Source of the DNA: Solirubrobacterales bacterium
GTDB lineage: Bacteria > Actinomycetota > Thermoleophilia > Solirubrobacterales > Solirubrobacteraceae
DNA length: 9,470 nt
Assembly: GCA_017354065.1 (NCBI GenBank)
Contig: JAFMRN010000072.1
Location: 1 to 9,470 of the forward strand
Direction of reading: 5' to 3'
Each line of letters starts with the position of its first letter. The first letter of the stretch is position 1. A program made the translations under genes and the position numbers. The notes beneath the pieces are model-generated. The model saw nothing but the letters and a program-made list of their open reading frames with translations. It made no database searches and was not told the DNA's origin. This document shows positions 1 through 5,895 of this stretch, in pieces.

Positions 1-15
1 CCCCCCCCCCCCCCC
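1..15. repeat. 15-nt poly-C run at the window edge
   Basis: The window opens with fifteen consecutive C residues, followed by GGCCG and then the stop codon of the first gene. No comparable homopolymer occurs elsewhere in the window. A C run here is a G run on the opposite strand, which is the classic artefact of two-colour sequencing at read or contig ends, so it may not be genomic. If it is real, it would lie just downstream of the leftmost gene. Confidence 0.7.
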
Positions 16-20
16 GGCCG

Positions 21-1631
21 CTACTTGTTGGGCAGCCAGGCGACGCCGCCGTAGCGGAAGCCGCTGCGGGGCGCCTCGACGGTGCGGAACCTGTCGGTCC
101 CCGCGGTCGTTGAGGCCAGCTTGTCAGTCACCGCCACGACGCTGTTCGGGTCAGCGCCCGGGTCGCCGGAACCGCTGACCGTTGAGGTGGTCGCATAGAT
201 CGTGGCGCTGCCGTCGGAGTTGACGTGGCCGCTGATGTTGCGCAGACCGTCGTTGGCGGGGTTCCAGGGCAGGTTGGTGCCGCCGTTGCCGCTGTTGTTC
301 CCGGTCGGATAGCCCTTCACCGGCGAGCTGTAGGGCTGGCCGAGGTTCAGACCATTCTGGATCGTGTAGGCCAGGTTCCACTGGGTGCCGTCGAAGACCC
401 ACTTCTGCAGGCCTGCGTCACTGCCGCCCGGCGAGCTCGGAGCCGCGTCGGCCCAGGTATTGGTGGTCGGGTCATAAGTCGTGCCGCCGTCACCCTCGTC
501 GGCCACGTACAGCGTGTCCTTGTTGGCGAACCACAGGCCGAAGGGGAACTGCTTGGTCTCAGCGGACGCCAGGCCCGTGTTGAAGCCCTTGAGGATGCAC
601 ATCTTGTAGGTCGCACCCGTCTGGGTCGGCAGCGGTGCGCCCGGGGCCGGCAGGCCGGTGCCGTTCGGGCAGGCGTTGCCGGTGGTGTCGATGAAGTACA
701 CCGTGTTGACGCCGTTGGAACCCGAGCCCTTGGTGTAGTAAACGACGCCGTTGAACTCGGTCAGGCCACGGAAGTTCGTGTCCTTGCCGGGCTTATCGAC
801 CTTGGTCGCACCGATCTGCTGGGTTGAGAAGCTTGCCAGCGGCTTGCTCGGCACCGTGTCGGCGGGCTGGCCGGGCGTGACCGACTGAGCGCCGGTGACG
901 TTCACCAGCGGCTGCGCCGTGGAGGTCGAGCCGTTATTGGAGTTACCCGCCATGAAGATCTCGTCGGCGGCGTTGTCCAGCAGCGCCGCGCGGCCGTTGT
1001 CGCCGCTGTAGTCGTTCGTGTCGGTGTAGCTGAATTTGGAGTTGGCGACGTTGTAGTCACCGACGCGACGGAAGTAGCCCGGAGTACCGGACGGCGAGTT
1101 CGGCATGCTGGCGATGTCCGGGTTGGTCGCGTCGTACACGTATGGCGTGTTCGAGTTGGACGCGTCCAGGGCGCCGGGCGCGGCGTTGTAACCGGACCAG
1201 GTCAGGTCCTGCCCGTCGGTCGACAGGTTCAGTGCCAGCTCAGACTTGGAGCTGAAGCTCGTGGTCTGTTCGCTCGTCGGGACGTCGTAGCGGTCGAGCA
1301 GGTGGCCGCCGTTGTTGACGTCCAGCAGGTTGACCGCGGAGGACACGGCGAAGCTGCCGTCCGGACCGTCGTTGTTGAAGGCATACGGGTAGGTGCCGTC
1401 TGCGACGGCAATGCCGTTGGAGGAGCCCTGGCCGGCCGGGTTCCAGGTCGGGATCGGCTGACCGACGGTCAGGTCGGGCTTCTCGGTCGGGTAGGTGGTG
1501 GCGGCAACCGCCAGGCTTCCCGGCCGGAAGCCCTGGGTCTTGGCGCTGGCGCCGGCCGGAACACCAACCAGCAGCGCCACGGTGCTGAGGGCAACCGCGC
1601 CGGCTGCCGGTCGTGAGAAAGATTTGGCCAT
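21..1631 (-). CDS. Secreted protein of 536 aa, probable beta-propeller, function unknown
   Basis: The function is not recognised. Residues 1-30 form a Sec signal peptide: basic start (MAKSFSR), hydrophobic core at about 11-26, and an ASA cleavage motif at 28-30. There is no lipobox, so the product should be released. The mature chain is rich in Asn, Gly, Ser and Thr and has spaced strand-like repeats with aromatic and Asp/Gly turns, for example FNGVVYYTKG at 293-302, NKDTLYVADEGDGG at 370-383 and FRYGGVAWLP at 525-534. This pattern resembles NHL- or phytase-like beta-propellers, but no catalytic motif is clear. Only two cysteines occur in the mature chain (C321, C345), which could form a disulfide. 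The ATG start has AGAGG four bases upstream (1636-1640 on the complementary strand). It reads in the same direction as dnaC but is separated from it by 188 bases containing a palindrome, so it is probably an independent transcription unit. Confidence 0.85.
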   Translation of the reverse strand: MAKSFSRPAAGAVALSTVALLVGVPAGASAKTQGFRPGSLAVAATTYPTEKPDLTVGQPIPTWNPAGQGSSNGIAVADGTYPYAFNNDGPDGSFAVSSAVNLLDVNNGGHLLDRYDVPTSEQTTSFSSKSELALNLSTDGQDLTWSGYNAAPGALDASNSNTPYVYDATNPDIASMPNSPSGTPGYFRRVGDYNVANSKFSYTDTNDYSGDNGRAALLDNAADEIFMAGNSNNGSTSTAQPLVNVTGAQSVTPGQPADTVPSKPLASFSTQQIGATKVDKPGKDTNFRGLTEFNGVVYYTKGSGSNGVNTVYFIDTTGNACPNGTGLPAPGAPLPTQTGATYKMCILKGFNTGLASAETKQFPFGLWFANKDTLYVADEGDGGTTYDPTTNTWADAAPSSPGGSDAGLQKWVFDGTQWNLAYTIQNGLNLGQPYSSPVKGYPTGNNSGNGGTNLPWNPANDGLRNISGHVNSDGSATIYATTSTVSGSGDPGADPNSVVAVTDKLASTTAGTDRFRTVEAPRSGFRYGGVAWLPNK

Positions 1632-1696
1632 TGTGCCTCTGTGTCTAGGGGTGGATGCTGCGTCAGGACCCCGTAAATCCCCCGGGTCGGCCGCGC

Positions 1697-1739
1697 AAGC
1701 TAGACGGATCCCGCGACGATCCTGTTATCTGACTGTTAC
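1697..1739 (-). promoter_or_regulatory. Candidate promoter of the secreted protein with CTGTTA direct repeats
   Basis: Two 7-bp direct repeats, CTGTTAT (1722-1728) and CTGTTAC (1733-1739), lie 11 bp apart on the plus strand. Seven-bp units with an 11-bp period are the architecture of PhoB/PhoP-type response regulator sites; the E. coli Pho box unit is CTGTCAT. On the gene's own strand the repeats read GTAACAG and ATAACAG, which is opposite to the usual Pho box orientation. A -10-like TAGCTT (complement of 1697-1702) follows about 19 bases downstream of the repeats on the minus strand, with no obvious -35. Assignment to a particular regulator is inference. Confidence 0.35.
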
Positions 1740-1768
1740 CGAGGGTTTGTTTTATGGAGGGCCTGGAC

Positions 1769-1796
1769 GCTAATGGGCGCTATAGCGCCCATTAGC
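1769..1796 (-). terminator. 28-bp perfect palindrome after dnaC, probable terminator
   Basis: Bases 1769-1796 are a perfect palindrome with half-site GCTAATGGGCGCTA. As RNA it would give a stem of about 12 bp with a tiny TATA loop. It begins 23 bases past the stop codon of the helicase loader gene, as expected for a terminator of the dnaB-dnaC unit. No T-tract follows on either strand, so it is not a textbook intrinsic terminator. It could instead be a dimeric protein-binding site. Confidence 0.5.
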
Positions 1797-1819
1797 CAAC
1801 ATCCCTTAATTCCGGTGCA

Positions 1820-2500
1820 TCAAGCGACGCCGACGTCCATGCGGTGATCGACGCCGATCAGCGGCAGCTCGTCACACATCTCCGTCAGCCGTGAGACCGT
1901 GCGCTCGGTGATCTGGGCACACAGCGTTTCGCGGTCCAGGATGTTCGTCGTGATCACCACGGAGCGCCGCTCCTCATAGCGCGCGTTGATGATCGAGTAG
2001 AGCTCTTCAAGCACCCAGGGCGTGGTCTGCTCGGCACCGATGTCATCGATGTGCAGCAGGTCGACGGCGGCCAGCCGGTCGAACAGGTCGTCATGGCCGC
2101 CGGTGTCGAACGTGCGCCGGATCTGGGAGAGCAGGCCCGGCAGTGAGTAGCGCGCGGCGGAGCGGCCGGCGGCCAGTGCGGCCTGGGTGACGAGCATCGC
2201 CAAGGTCGTCTTGCCGGTCCCGACCGGGCCCATGAACCACAGCCCCTTGCCCGCGTCCAGGTTCTGGTCTATGCGGTCACAGAAGCGCCGGGTGGCGGCC
2301 ACGATGCGGGGTTCGATCTCGGTCACCGGGAAGCGCTCAAAGCCGACATCGCGATACTTCTCGGGGATCACCGCGGACAGGCTGCGCGCACGGATGCCGG
2401 CGATCACCTGGGGCCGGCAACGGCAGTCCGAGGCTTCGCGGCGTTCCTCATCGAAGATCAGCCCGGAGCCGTCACAGATGTCATAGGGGCACCTAGTCAC
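1820..2500 (-). CDS. dnaC: DnaC/DnaI-like replicative helicase loader ATPase
   Basis: This 226-residue AAA+ ATPase belongs to the DnaC/DnaI/IstB-like group, whose members load the DnaB hexamer onto DNA. The N-terminus carries a probable zinc site (C4, C9, C26, C28), as in DnaI-type loaders. The ATPase core follows: Walker A GPVGTGKT at 91-98, Walker B LLHIDDIG at 148-155, sensor-1 strand VVITTN at 181-186, and a TVSRL segment at 201-205 with a candidate arginine finger, R204. The chosen start is GTG at 2498-2500, which overlaps the dnaB stop by 8 nt (GTGACTAG) and puts the Cys motif at the extreme N-terminus. A longer reading frame running back inside dnaB encodes Arg/Ser-rich sequence and is not believable. 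The overlap implies translational coupling, and the neighbour supports a loader role. IstB transposase helpers share the fold, but no IS21 transposase is present. Confidence 0.88.
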   Translation of the reverse strand: MTRCPYDICDGSGLIFDEERREASDCRCRPQVIAGIRARSLSAVIPEKYRDVGFERFPVTEIEPRIVAATRRFCDRIDQNLDAGKGLWFMGPVGTGKTTLAMLVTQAALAAGRSAARYSLPGLLSQIRRTFDTGGHDDLFDRLAAVDLLHIDDIGAEQTTPWVLEELYSIINARYEERRSVVITTNILDRETLCAQITERTVSRLTEMCDELPLIGVDHRMDVGVA

Positions 2501-3851
2501 CGAAACGTGCGCCCGCGTAGTTGATGAAGCGCGGGTAGTCGGACTGGAACGCGAGCGTGATCTCGCCGACCGCGCCGTTGCGGTGCTTGGCGATGATGAT
2601 GTCCGCCTCACCCGCGCGTGTCGATTCGCGGTTGTAGTACTCGTCGCGGTAGATGAACATGACCAGGTCGGCGTCCTGCTCGATCTGGCCGGATTCACGC
2701 AGGTCCGACAAGATCGGTTTCTTGTCCCCGGCGCGCTGCTCGACACCACGCGACAGCTGGGAGAGGCCTACCACCGGGACCTTCAGCTCGCGTGCCAGCG
2801 ACTTCAAACCGCGGCTGATCTGACCGACCTGCTCAACCCGGCTTTCGATCCGGCCCTCATGGCGCATCAGCTGCAGGTAGTCGATGATGATCAGCTTCAG
2901 CCCGCCCTTGTCCTGGAGCTGCTGGTGCAGGCGCCGGCACTTGGAGCGCACCTCCAGCACGCCGGTGTCCGAGCTGTCGTCGACGTACAAGTCGGCGTTG
3001 GACAGGCGCATGCAGGCGTCGTTGATCTTCGGCCAGCGGTTCTCCGGGACCTTGCCGCGGCGCAGGTCATCGCCCTTGGTGCTCGACTGGGAGGCCACGA
3101 AGCGCTGAGCGAGCTCCGACTCGGACATCTCGAGGCTGAACAGGGCGACCGCCTGGCCTTCCAGCGCGGCGTTCTCAGCCATGTTGCAGACAAGCGCCGA
3201 CTTACCCATCGAGGGACGCGCCGCGAGGATGATCAGGTTGCCGGGCTGGAAGCCGCCGGTCATCTCGTCGAGGTCGCGGAAGCCGGACGGCGTACCGGTC
3301 AGCACGCTCTTCTGCGTCGAGCGGTAGTGGAGGCGCTCAACCTCCTCATCGAGCACGGCGTCGATCGGCCGGATACTGCGCTGGCGCTCGTCGCCGACGA
3401 TCTCCAGGATCCCGCGCTCGGCCCGTTCGATGATCTCCGCCGCGGAGCCGTCGCGCTGCTGGACAGAGGCAATCCCCTCATAGGAGACCTTGATCAGGTC
3501 ACGCAGCATCGCCTGCTCGCGGACGATCCGGCCGTACTCCGAGGCATGCCCCGAGGCCGGCACCCAGGCGGCCAGCTCCTCAACCATCGCCGCGCCGCCG
3601 AGCTCTTCCAGCTGGCCGTTCTGCTCGAGCCGCTCCGCGACCGTCAGGTGATCGATCTTCGCGTCAGCGTTGTACAGCGCGAGCATCGCCGCGAACACGG
3701 CCTGATGCTGGGGGGCGTAGAAGTGCTCGGGCTTCAGCGACAGCTCGATCAGCGCGTGCATGTGCCGGTCATCCAGCAGCAGCGCTCCCAGCACCGAACG
3801 CTCTGCGCCGAGGTTGTGCGGTGTGGTGGAGGTCTCTGCCGTCGCGCTCAT
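2493..3851 (-). CDS. dnaB: Replicative DNA helicase DnaB
   Basis: This is the hexameric 5'-3' helicase that unwinds DNA at the replication fork. The 452-residue product has normal family length and no intein. The N-terminal primase-interacting domain begins PHNLGAERSVLGALLLDD (11-28). The RecA-like C-terminal domain has Walker A ARPSMGKS at 211-218, FSLEMS at 238-243, Walker B IIIDYLQLM at 321-329, and the H4 segment SDLRESGQIEQDADLVMFIYR at about 382-402. The start is ATG at 3849-3851. An in-frame ATG 141 bases upstream would add a Pro/Gly-rich extension encoded across an intergenic inverted repeat, so it is rejected. No Shine-Dalgarno precedes the chosen ATG (the region reads TTCCCCCCGA), but a TATCTT -10 lies 13 bases upstream, suggesting a near-leaderless mRNA. 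The downstream loader overlaps its stop codon. Confidence 0.97.
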   Translation of the reverse strand: MSATAETSTTPHNLGAERSVLGALLLDDRHMHALIELSLKPEHFYAPQHQAVFAAMLALYNADAKIDHLTVAERLEQNGQLEELGGAAMVEELAAWVPASGHASEYGRIVREQAMLRDLIKVSYEGIASVQQRDGSAAEIIERAERGILEIVGDERQRSIRPIDAVLDEEVERLHYRSTQKSVLTGTPSGFRDLDEMTGGFQPGNLIILAARPSMGKSALVCNMAENAALEGQAVALFSLEMSESELAQRFVASQSSTKGDDLRRGKVPENRWPKINDACMRLSNADLYVDDSSDTGVLEVRSKCRRLHQQLQDKGGLKLIIIDYLQLMRHEGRIESRVEQVGQISRGLKSLARELKVPVVGLSQLSRGVEQRAGDKKPILSDLRESGQIEQDADLVMFIYRDEYYNRESTRAGEADIIIAKHRNGAVGEITLAFQSDYPRFINYAGARFGD

Positions 3852-3864
3852 TCGGGGGGAAGTG

Positions 3865-3870
3865 AAGATA
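3865..3870 (-). promoter_or_regulatory. Candidate -10 element of dnaB
   Basis: TATCTT (complement of 3865-3870) lies 13 bases upstream of the dnaB ATG. A start site 6-8 bases further on would leave a leader of only about 5-7 nt, which agrees with the lack of a ribosome binding site. No good -35 is visible at 16-18 bp spacing; TTGGAA sits 20 bp upstream. Confidence 0.35.
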
Positions 3871-3926
3871 GCTCGCGGCTCGGCGTTCGATTCCAAGCTT
3901 CCCCGCAACGTCCACAGGTTTTCGGC

Positions 3927-3956
3927 GGGGCCGGTGACTTTGAGTTCACCGGCCCC
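3927..3956. promoter_or_regulatory. Perfect inverted repeat between the divergent dnaB and WYL genes
   Basis: The arms GGGGCCGGTGA (3927-3937) and TCACCGGCCCC (3946-3956) are perfectly complementary over 11 bp around the 8-base loop CTTTGAGT. The element lies in the 174-base divergent intergenic region. There is no T-tract on either strand, and it lies upstream of the presumed dnaB promoter, so an operator is as likely as a terminator. A direct repeat GGCGGGGCCG (3924-3933 and 3969-3978) overlaps it. An autoregulatory site for the WYL protein is possible but is inference. Confidence 0.4.
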
Positions 3957-4025
3957 GAGGCGCGTTCCGGCGGGGCCGCCGATTGCGGTCACTTCCTGAC
4001 CTCAATTCGTGAGAGCCTATGGCTC

Positions 4026-5027
4026 ATGATCGAGACCTCGGCCCGGCTGCTGGCACTGCTCAGCCTGTTGCAGATGCGCCGCGAGTGGACCGGCACCGAG
4101 CTGGCCGCGCGCCTTGAGGTCGGACCGCGGACGATCCGGCGTGACGTCGACAAGCTGCGCTCGCTGGGTTACCCGGTTGAGGCCGCGCCGGGGGTGGCGG
4201 GCGGCTACCGGCTCGGTAACGGCGCCGAGTTGCCGCCGCTGCTGCTGGACGACCAGGAGGCGATTGCCGTGGCGGTCGGCCTGCGCACGGCGGCAGCCGG
4301 GCAGGTGGAGGGGATCGAGGAGAACTCCGTGCGGGCGCTGGCCAAACTCGAGCAGATCCTGCCGACCCGCCTGCGCCGGCGCGTGAGCGCGTTGAGCCAT
4401 GCGACCTCCGCGTTCCAGCTTGAGGGCCCGCGGATCGATCCCGACGCGCTGGCCACGCTCGCCGCCGCCTGCCGTGATGCCCAGCGGGTGCGCTTCTCCT
4501 ACATGACCGGCGACCAGCGCGACACGCGGCGACTGCTGGACCCCGCGGCAGTGGTCTACAGCGGCTATCGCTGGTACCTGGCCGGCTTTGACCTGGACCG
4601 GGACGCGTGGCGCACGTTCCGCCTGGACCGGATCACCTCCGCTGTGCGAGTTGAGGGGCGCGGGCAGCGCCGGGTGGTGCCCGGCGGCGACCCCGCCGCC
4701 TACATCCAGCGCCAGATCCGCGGGCGGCGCAACGGCGGGGCCGGGGACGGCGCAGGGGCAGAGCCGCCGCCGGGGAGGATCCGGCTACACGCCGACGCTG
4801 ACACCGTGCGCCCGCGGATCCCCGCCTATTACGGGAGCGTCGAAGCCGACGGTGCGGGGTACTGCATCGCCACCACCAACGGTCCCTGGAACCGCAGCTT
4901 CCTGGTCTGGGCGGCGCTGCTGGAGGTTGAGCTGGAGGTGCTGGACCCGACCGAGCTGGTGGACGTCGCCCAGGCGACCGGGACGCGCTTGAGCGCCGGC
5001 GCGTCGGCCGGCCGGGCCGGCGGCTAG
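4026..5027 (+). CDS. WYL-domain transcriptional regulator (YafY/DeoR-like)
   Basis: A 333-residue DNA-binding regulator. The N-terminal winged helix-turn-helix occupies about residues 5-62, with recognition segment VGPRTIRRDVDKLRSLGYPV (32-51) and the wing around GGYRLG (59-64). The WYL ligand-sensing domain follows at about 143-215, with RWYLAGFD (182-189) and RTFRLDRI (196-203) as its signature strands. A C-terminal WCX extension covers about 250-318, reached by a Gly/Arg/Pro-rich linker (232-250). Length and order fit the family. WYL domains are known to bind nucleic acid or small ligands, and many such regulators control DNA-damage or phage-defence genes; the target here is unknown. ATG 4026 is the first in-frame ATG that begins the HTH (MIETSARLLALL). 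Only a weak GAGAG lies upstream. The open frame extends far upstream antisense to dnaB, but that part is not coding. A lipoprotein gene follows after 10 nt. Confidence 0.92.
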   Translation: MIETSARLLALLSLLQMRREWTGTELAARLEVGPRTIRRDVDKLRSLGYPVEAAPGVAGGYRLGNGAELPPLLLDDQEAIAVAVGLRTAAAGQVEGIEENSVRALAKLEQILPTRLRRRVSALSHATSAFQLEGPRIDPDALATLAAACRDAQRVRFSYMTGDQRDTRRLLDPAAVVYSGYRWYLAGFDLDRDAWRTFRLDRITSAVRVEGRGQRRVVPGGDPAAYIQRQIRGRRNGGAGDGAGAEPPPGRIRLHADADTVRPRIPAYYGSVEADGAGYCIATTNGPWNRSFLVWAALLEVELEVLDPTELVDVAQATGTRLSAGASAGRAGG

Positions 5028-5037
5028 GATCGAGAGG

Positions 5038-5271
5038 ATGCGAAGGATTGCAACAACCCTGATCGCCGTTCTGGCGCTGTCCACCGCGCTCGGCCTGTCC
5101 GCCTGTGGCGGCTCCAAACTGCACAAGGCTGAATCAGCCGGCTGGTGTGCGCTGAGTGCGGTCAACGCGTACCACTCATTCAAGGCCCACCACAAGGGCT
5201 GGGGTGCGTTCAACTCGTTGATGGCCGCCCACAACTGCGGCAACCTGATTCATAACTTCAAGAAGTTCTAG
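5038..5271 (+). CDS. Small lipoprotein, 77 aa, unknown function
   Basis: The function is not recognised. The product has a lipoprotein signal peptide: MRR, a hydrophobic stretch at 5-19, and a lipobox L20-S21-A22-C23, giving a 55-residue mature lipoprotein on the outer face of the membrane. The mature part is rich in His, Lys and aromatic residues and has a Cys pair, C37 (GWCALS) and C67 (HNCGNL), about 30 residues apart, so a disulfide-stapled helical hairpin is plausible. The ATG begins 10 bases after the WYL gene stop. AGGA overlapping that stop (5026-5029) is spaced 8 bases from it; GAGAGG directly abuts the ATG and is too close to serve. Tight spacing suggests co-transcription with the regulator. 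It ends convergently, 27 bases from the next gene. Confidence 0.75.
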   Translation: MRRIATTLIAVLALSTALGLSACGGSKLHKAESAGWCALSAVNAYHSFKAHHKGWGAFNSLMAAHNCGNLIHNFKKF

Positions 5272-5298
5272 GAGCTAGGCCAGCTGGTCCGGTGGGCG

Positions 5299-5751
5299 TC
5301 AGATGCCGTTGACCAACCAGTGGCCGTTCTCTTGGTACAGCGTGTAGTCGGCGAGTTTCTCGATCAGCTCGGCCTGCGTTTTGGAGATCCAGTGAATCTC
5401 GGCCTTGGCGACGTCGCTGTCGCTTAGGTAGTCCCAGCTCATGGCGTTGGTCATGACCCCCGGCTGTGCCAGTGCCTGAGGGCATGTGAATTTGGGGAGC
5501 GGCTCGGGTTTGCCATGAGCCTGCTCGCTCTGCTGTTGGGCGATGCTGCTCTGTGCCTTTTGCTCCTCTGCCCGCGCGTAGGGCGTCATCAGTGAGCACA
5601 CGGTTGTGTAGTTCTTCGCGTGCGCCGCGTGGACGAACGCGGTGACAGCGGCACGTACAGCTTGGGGTGATGGCGTATTCGATCCAGAGGACCCACAGCC
5701 GACCACACCCAGAATCGTCAGCAGGGCGAATGTCAGTACGCGGCCACGCAC
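5299..5751 (-). CDS. NTF2-like lipoprotein, 150 aa
   Basis: The exact function is unknown. Residues 1-19 form a lipoprotein signal ending in V16-V17-G18-C19, followed by the Gly/Ser-rich tether GSSGSNTPSP. The mature part fits a small NTF2-like (DUF4878-type) cone fold: an opening helix QAVRAAVTAFVHAAHAKNY (30-48), then C52 and C90 as a possible disulfide pair, and C-terminal strands ending YTLYQENGHWLVNGI (136-150), a typical final hairpin of that fold. The GTG at 5749-5751 is the furthest upstream start before an in-frame TAG. No clear Shine-Dalgarno is present. A weak -10-like TAGAGT lies at 5761-5766 (complement). It is divergent from the prepilin-like gene and shares a structured intergenic region with it. 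NTF2-like folds also occur among polymorphic-toxin immunity proteins, but nothing here proves that role. Confidence 0.78.
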   Translation of the reverse strand: MRGRVLTFALLTILGVVGCGSSGSNTPSPQAVRAAVTAFVHAAHAKNYTTVCSLMTPYARAEEQKAQSSIAQQQSEQAHGKPEPLPKFTCPQALAQPGVMTNAMSWDYLSDSDVAKAEIHWISKTQAELIEKLADYTLYQENGHWLVNGI

Positions 5752-5798
5752 GGCGATCGGACTCTACCAATGCGTGGGCTGTGTTCCATGGGCCCAGA

Positions 5799-5850
5799 GG
5801 CTCAACTGGGGCCTAGGACTTGGGCGTGAGTCCTATAGATCAGTTGAGCC
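5799..5850 (+). promoter_or_regulatory. Nested inverted repeat, 52-nt two-tier hairpin upstream of the prepilin-like gene
   Basis: The outer arms GGCTCAACTG (5799-5808) and CAGTTGAGCC (5841-5850) are perfectly complementary over 10 bp. Inside them TAGGACT (5814-5820) and AGTCCTA (5829-5835) form a second perfect 7-bp stem around an 8-base loop. The two stems are separated by a symmetric 5x5 internal loop. The heptamer GAGGCTC at 5797-5803 recurs at 5853-5859, so GAGCC at 5846-5850 could pair with either copy, giving mutually exclusive structures. The element lies between divergent genes, ahead of a terminator-like hairpin. Confidence 0.6.
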
Positions 5851-5866
5851 CTGAGGCTCTTGTTGG

Positions 5867-5891
5867 CGGCCTGCCGAGGCCGTAGTTTTTT
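5867..5891 (+). terminator. Intrinsic-terminator-like hairpin just upstream of the prepilin-like ATG
   Basis: CGGCCT (5867-5872) pairs with AGGCCG (5877-5882) around the loop GCCG, then TAG and six T residues (5886-5891). This is the most canonical terminator shape in the window, and it faces the following gene, whose ATG is at 5896. No plus-strand gene ends here, so it fits either an attenuator in the leader of the following gene or the end of a short RNA beginning before 5799. The upstream GGGGCCT (5808-5814) could compete for the 3' arm, as an antiterminator would. Confidence 0.5.
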
Positions 5892-5895
5892 GAGC

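Noticed and set aside
225..827. 200-codon plus-strand open frame opposite the secreted protein
   Set aside because: It is Val/Arg/Gly-rich with no family features, on the opposite strand of a gene with a good signal peptide and ribosome binding site.
2501..2749. N-terminal extension of the helicase loader
   Set aside because: The extra 83 codons lie inside dnaB and encode Ser/Arg/Thr-rich sequence typical of an out-of-frame GC-rich shadow. The GTG at 2500 gives the conserved Cys motif at the N-terminus.
3908..3916. DnaA-box-like ACGTCCACA near dnaB
   Set aside because: It matches TTGTCCACA at only 7 of 9 positions and is isolated, so it does not support an origin.
3852..3992. 47-residue N-terminal extension of DnaB
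   Set aside because: It crosses an inverted repeat and a promoter-like box, and known DnaB proteins begin close to the PHNLGAERSVLG segment.
2583..4025. Long open plus-strand frame running into the WYL regulator (814 codons in total)
   Set aside because: This part lies antisense to dnaB and its translation is low-complexity Leu/Arg/Asp-rich. Only the 3' part from 4026 matches a known family.
5258..5770. 170-codon minus-strand frame overlapping the NTF2-like lipoprotein
   Set aside because: It is Arg/His/Pro-rich in an alternative frame with no signal peptide. The 150-residue frame has a lipobox and fold features.
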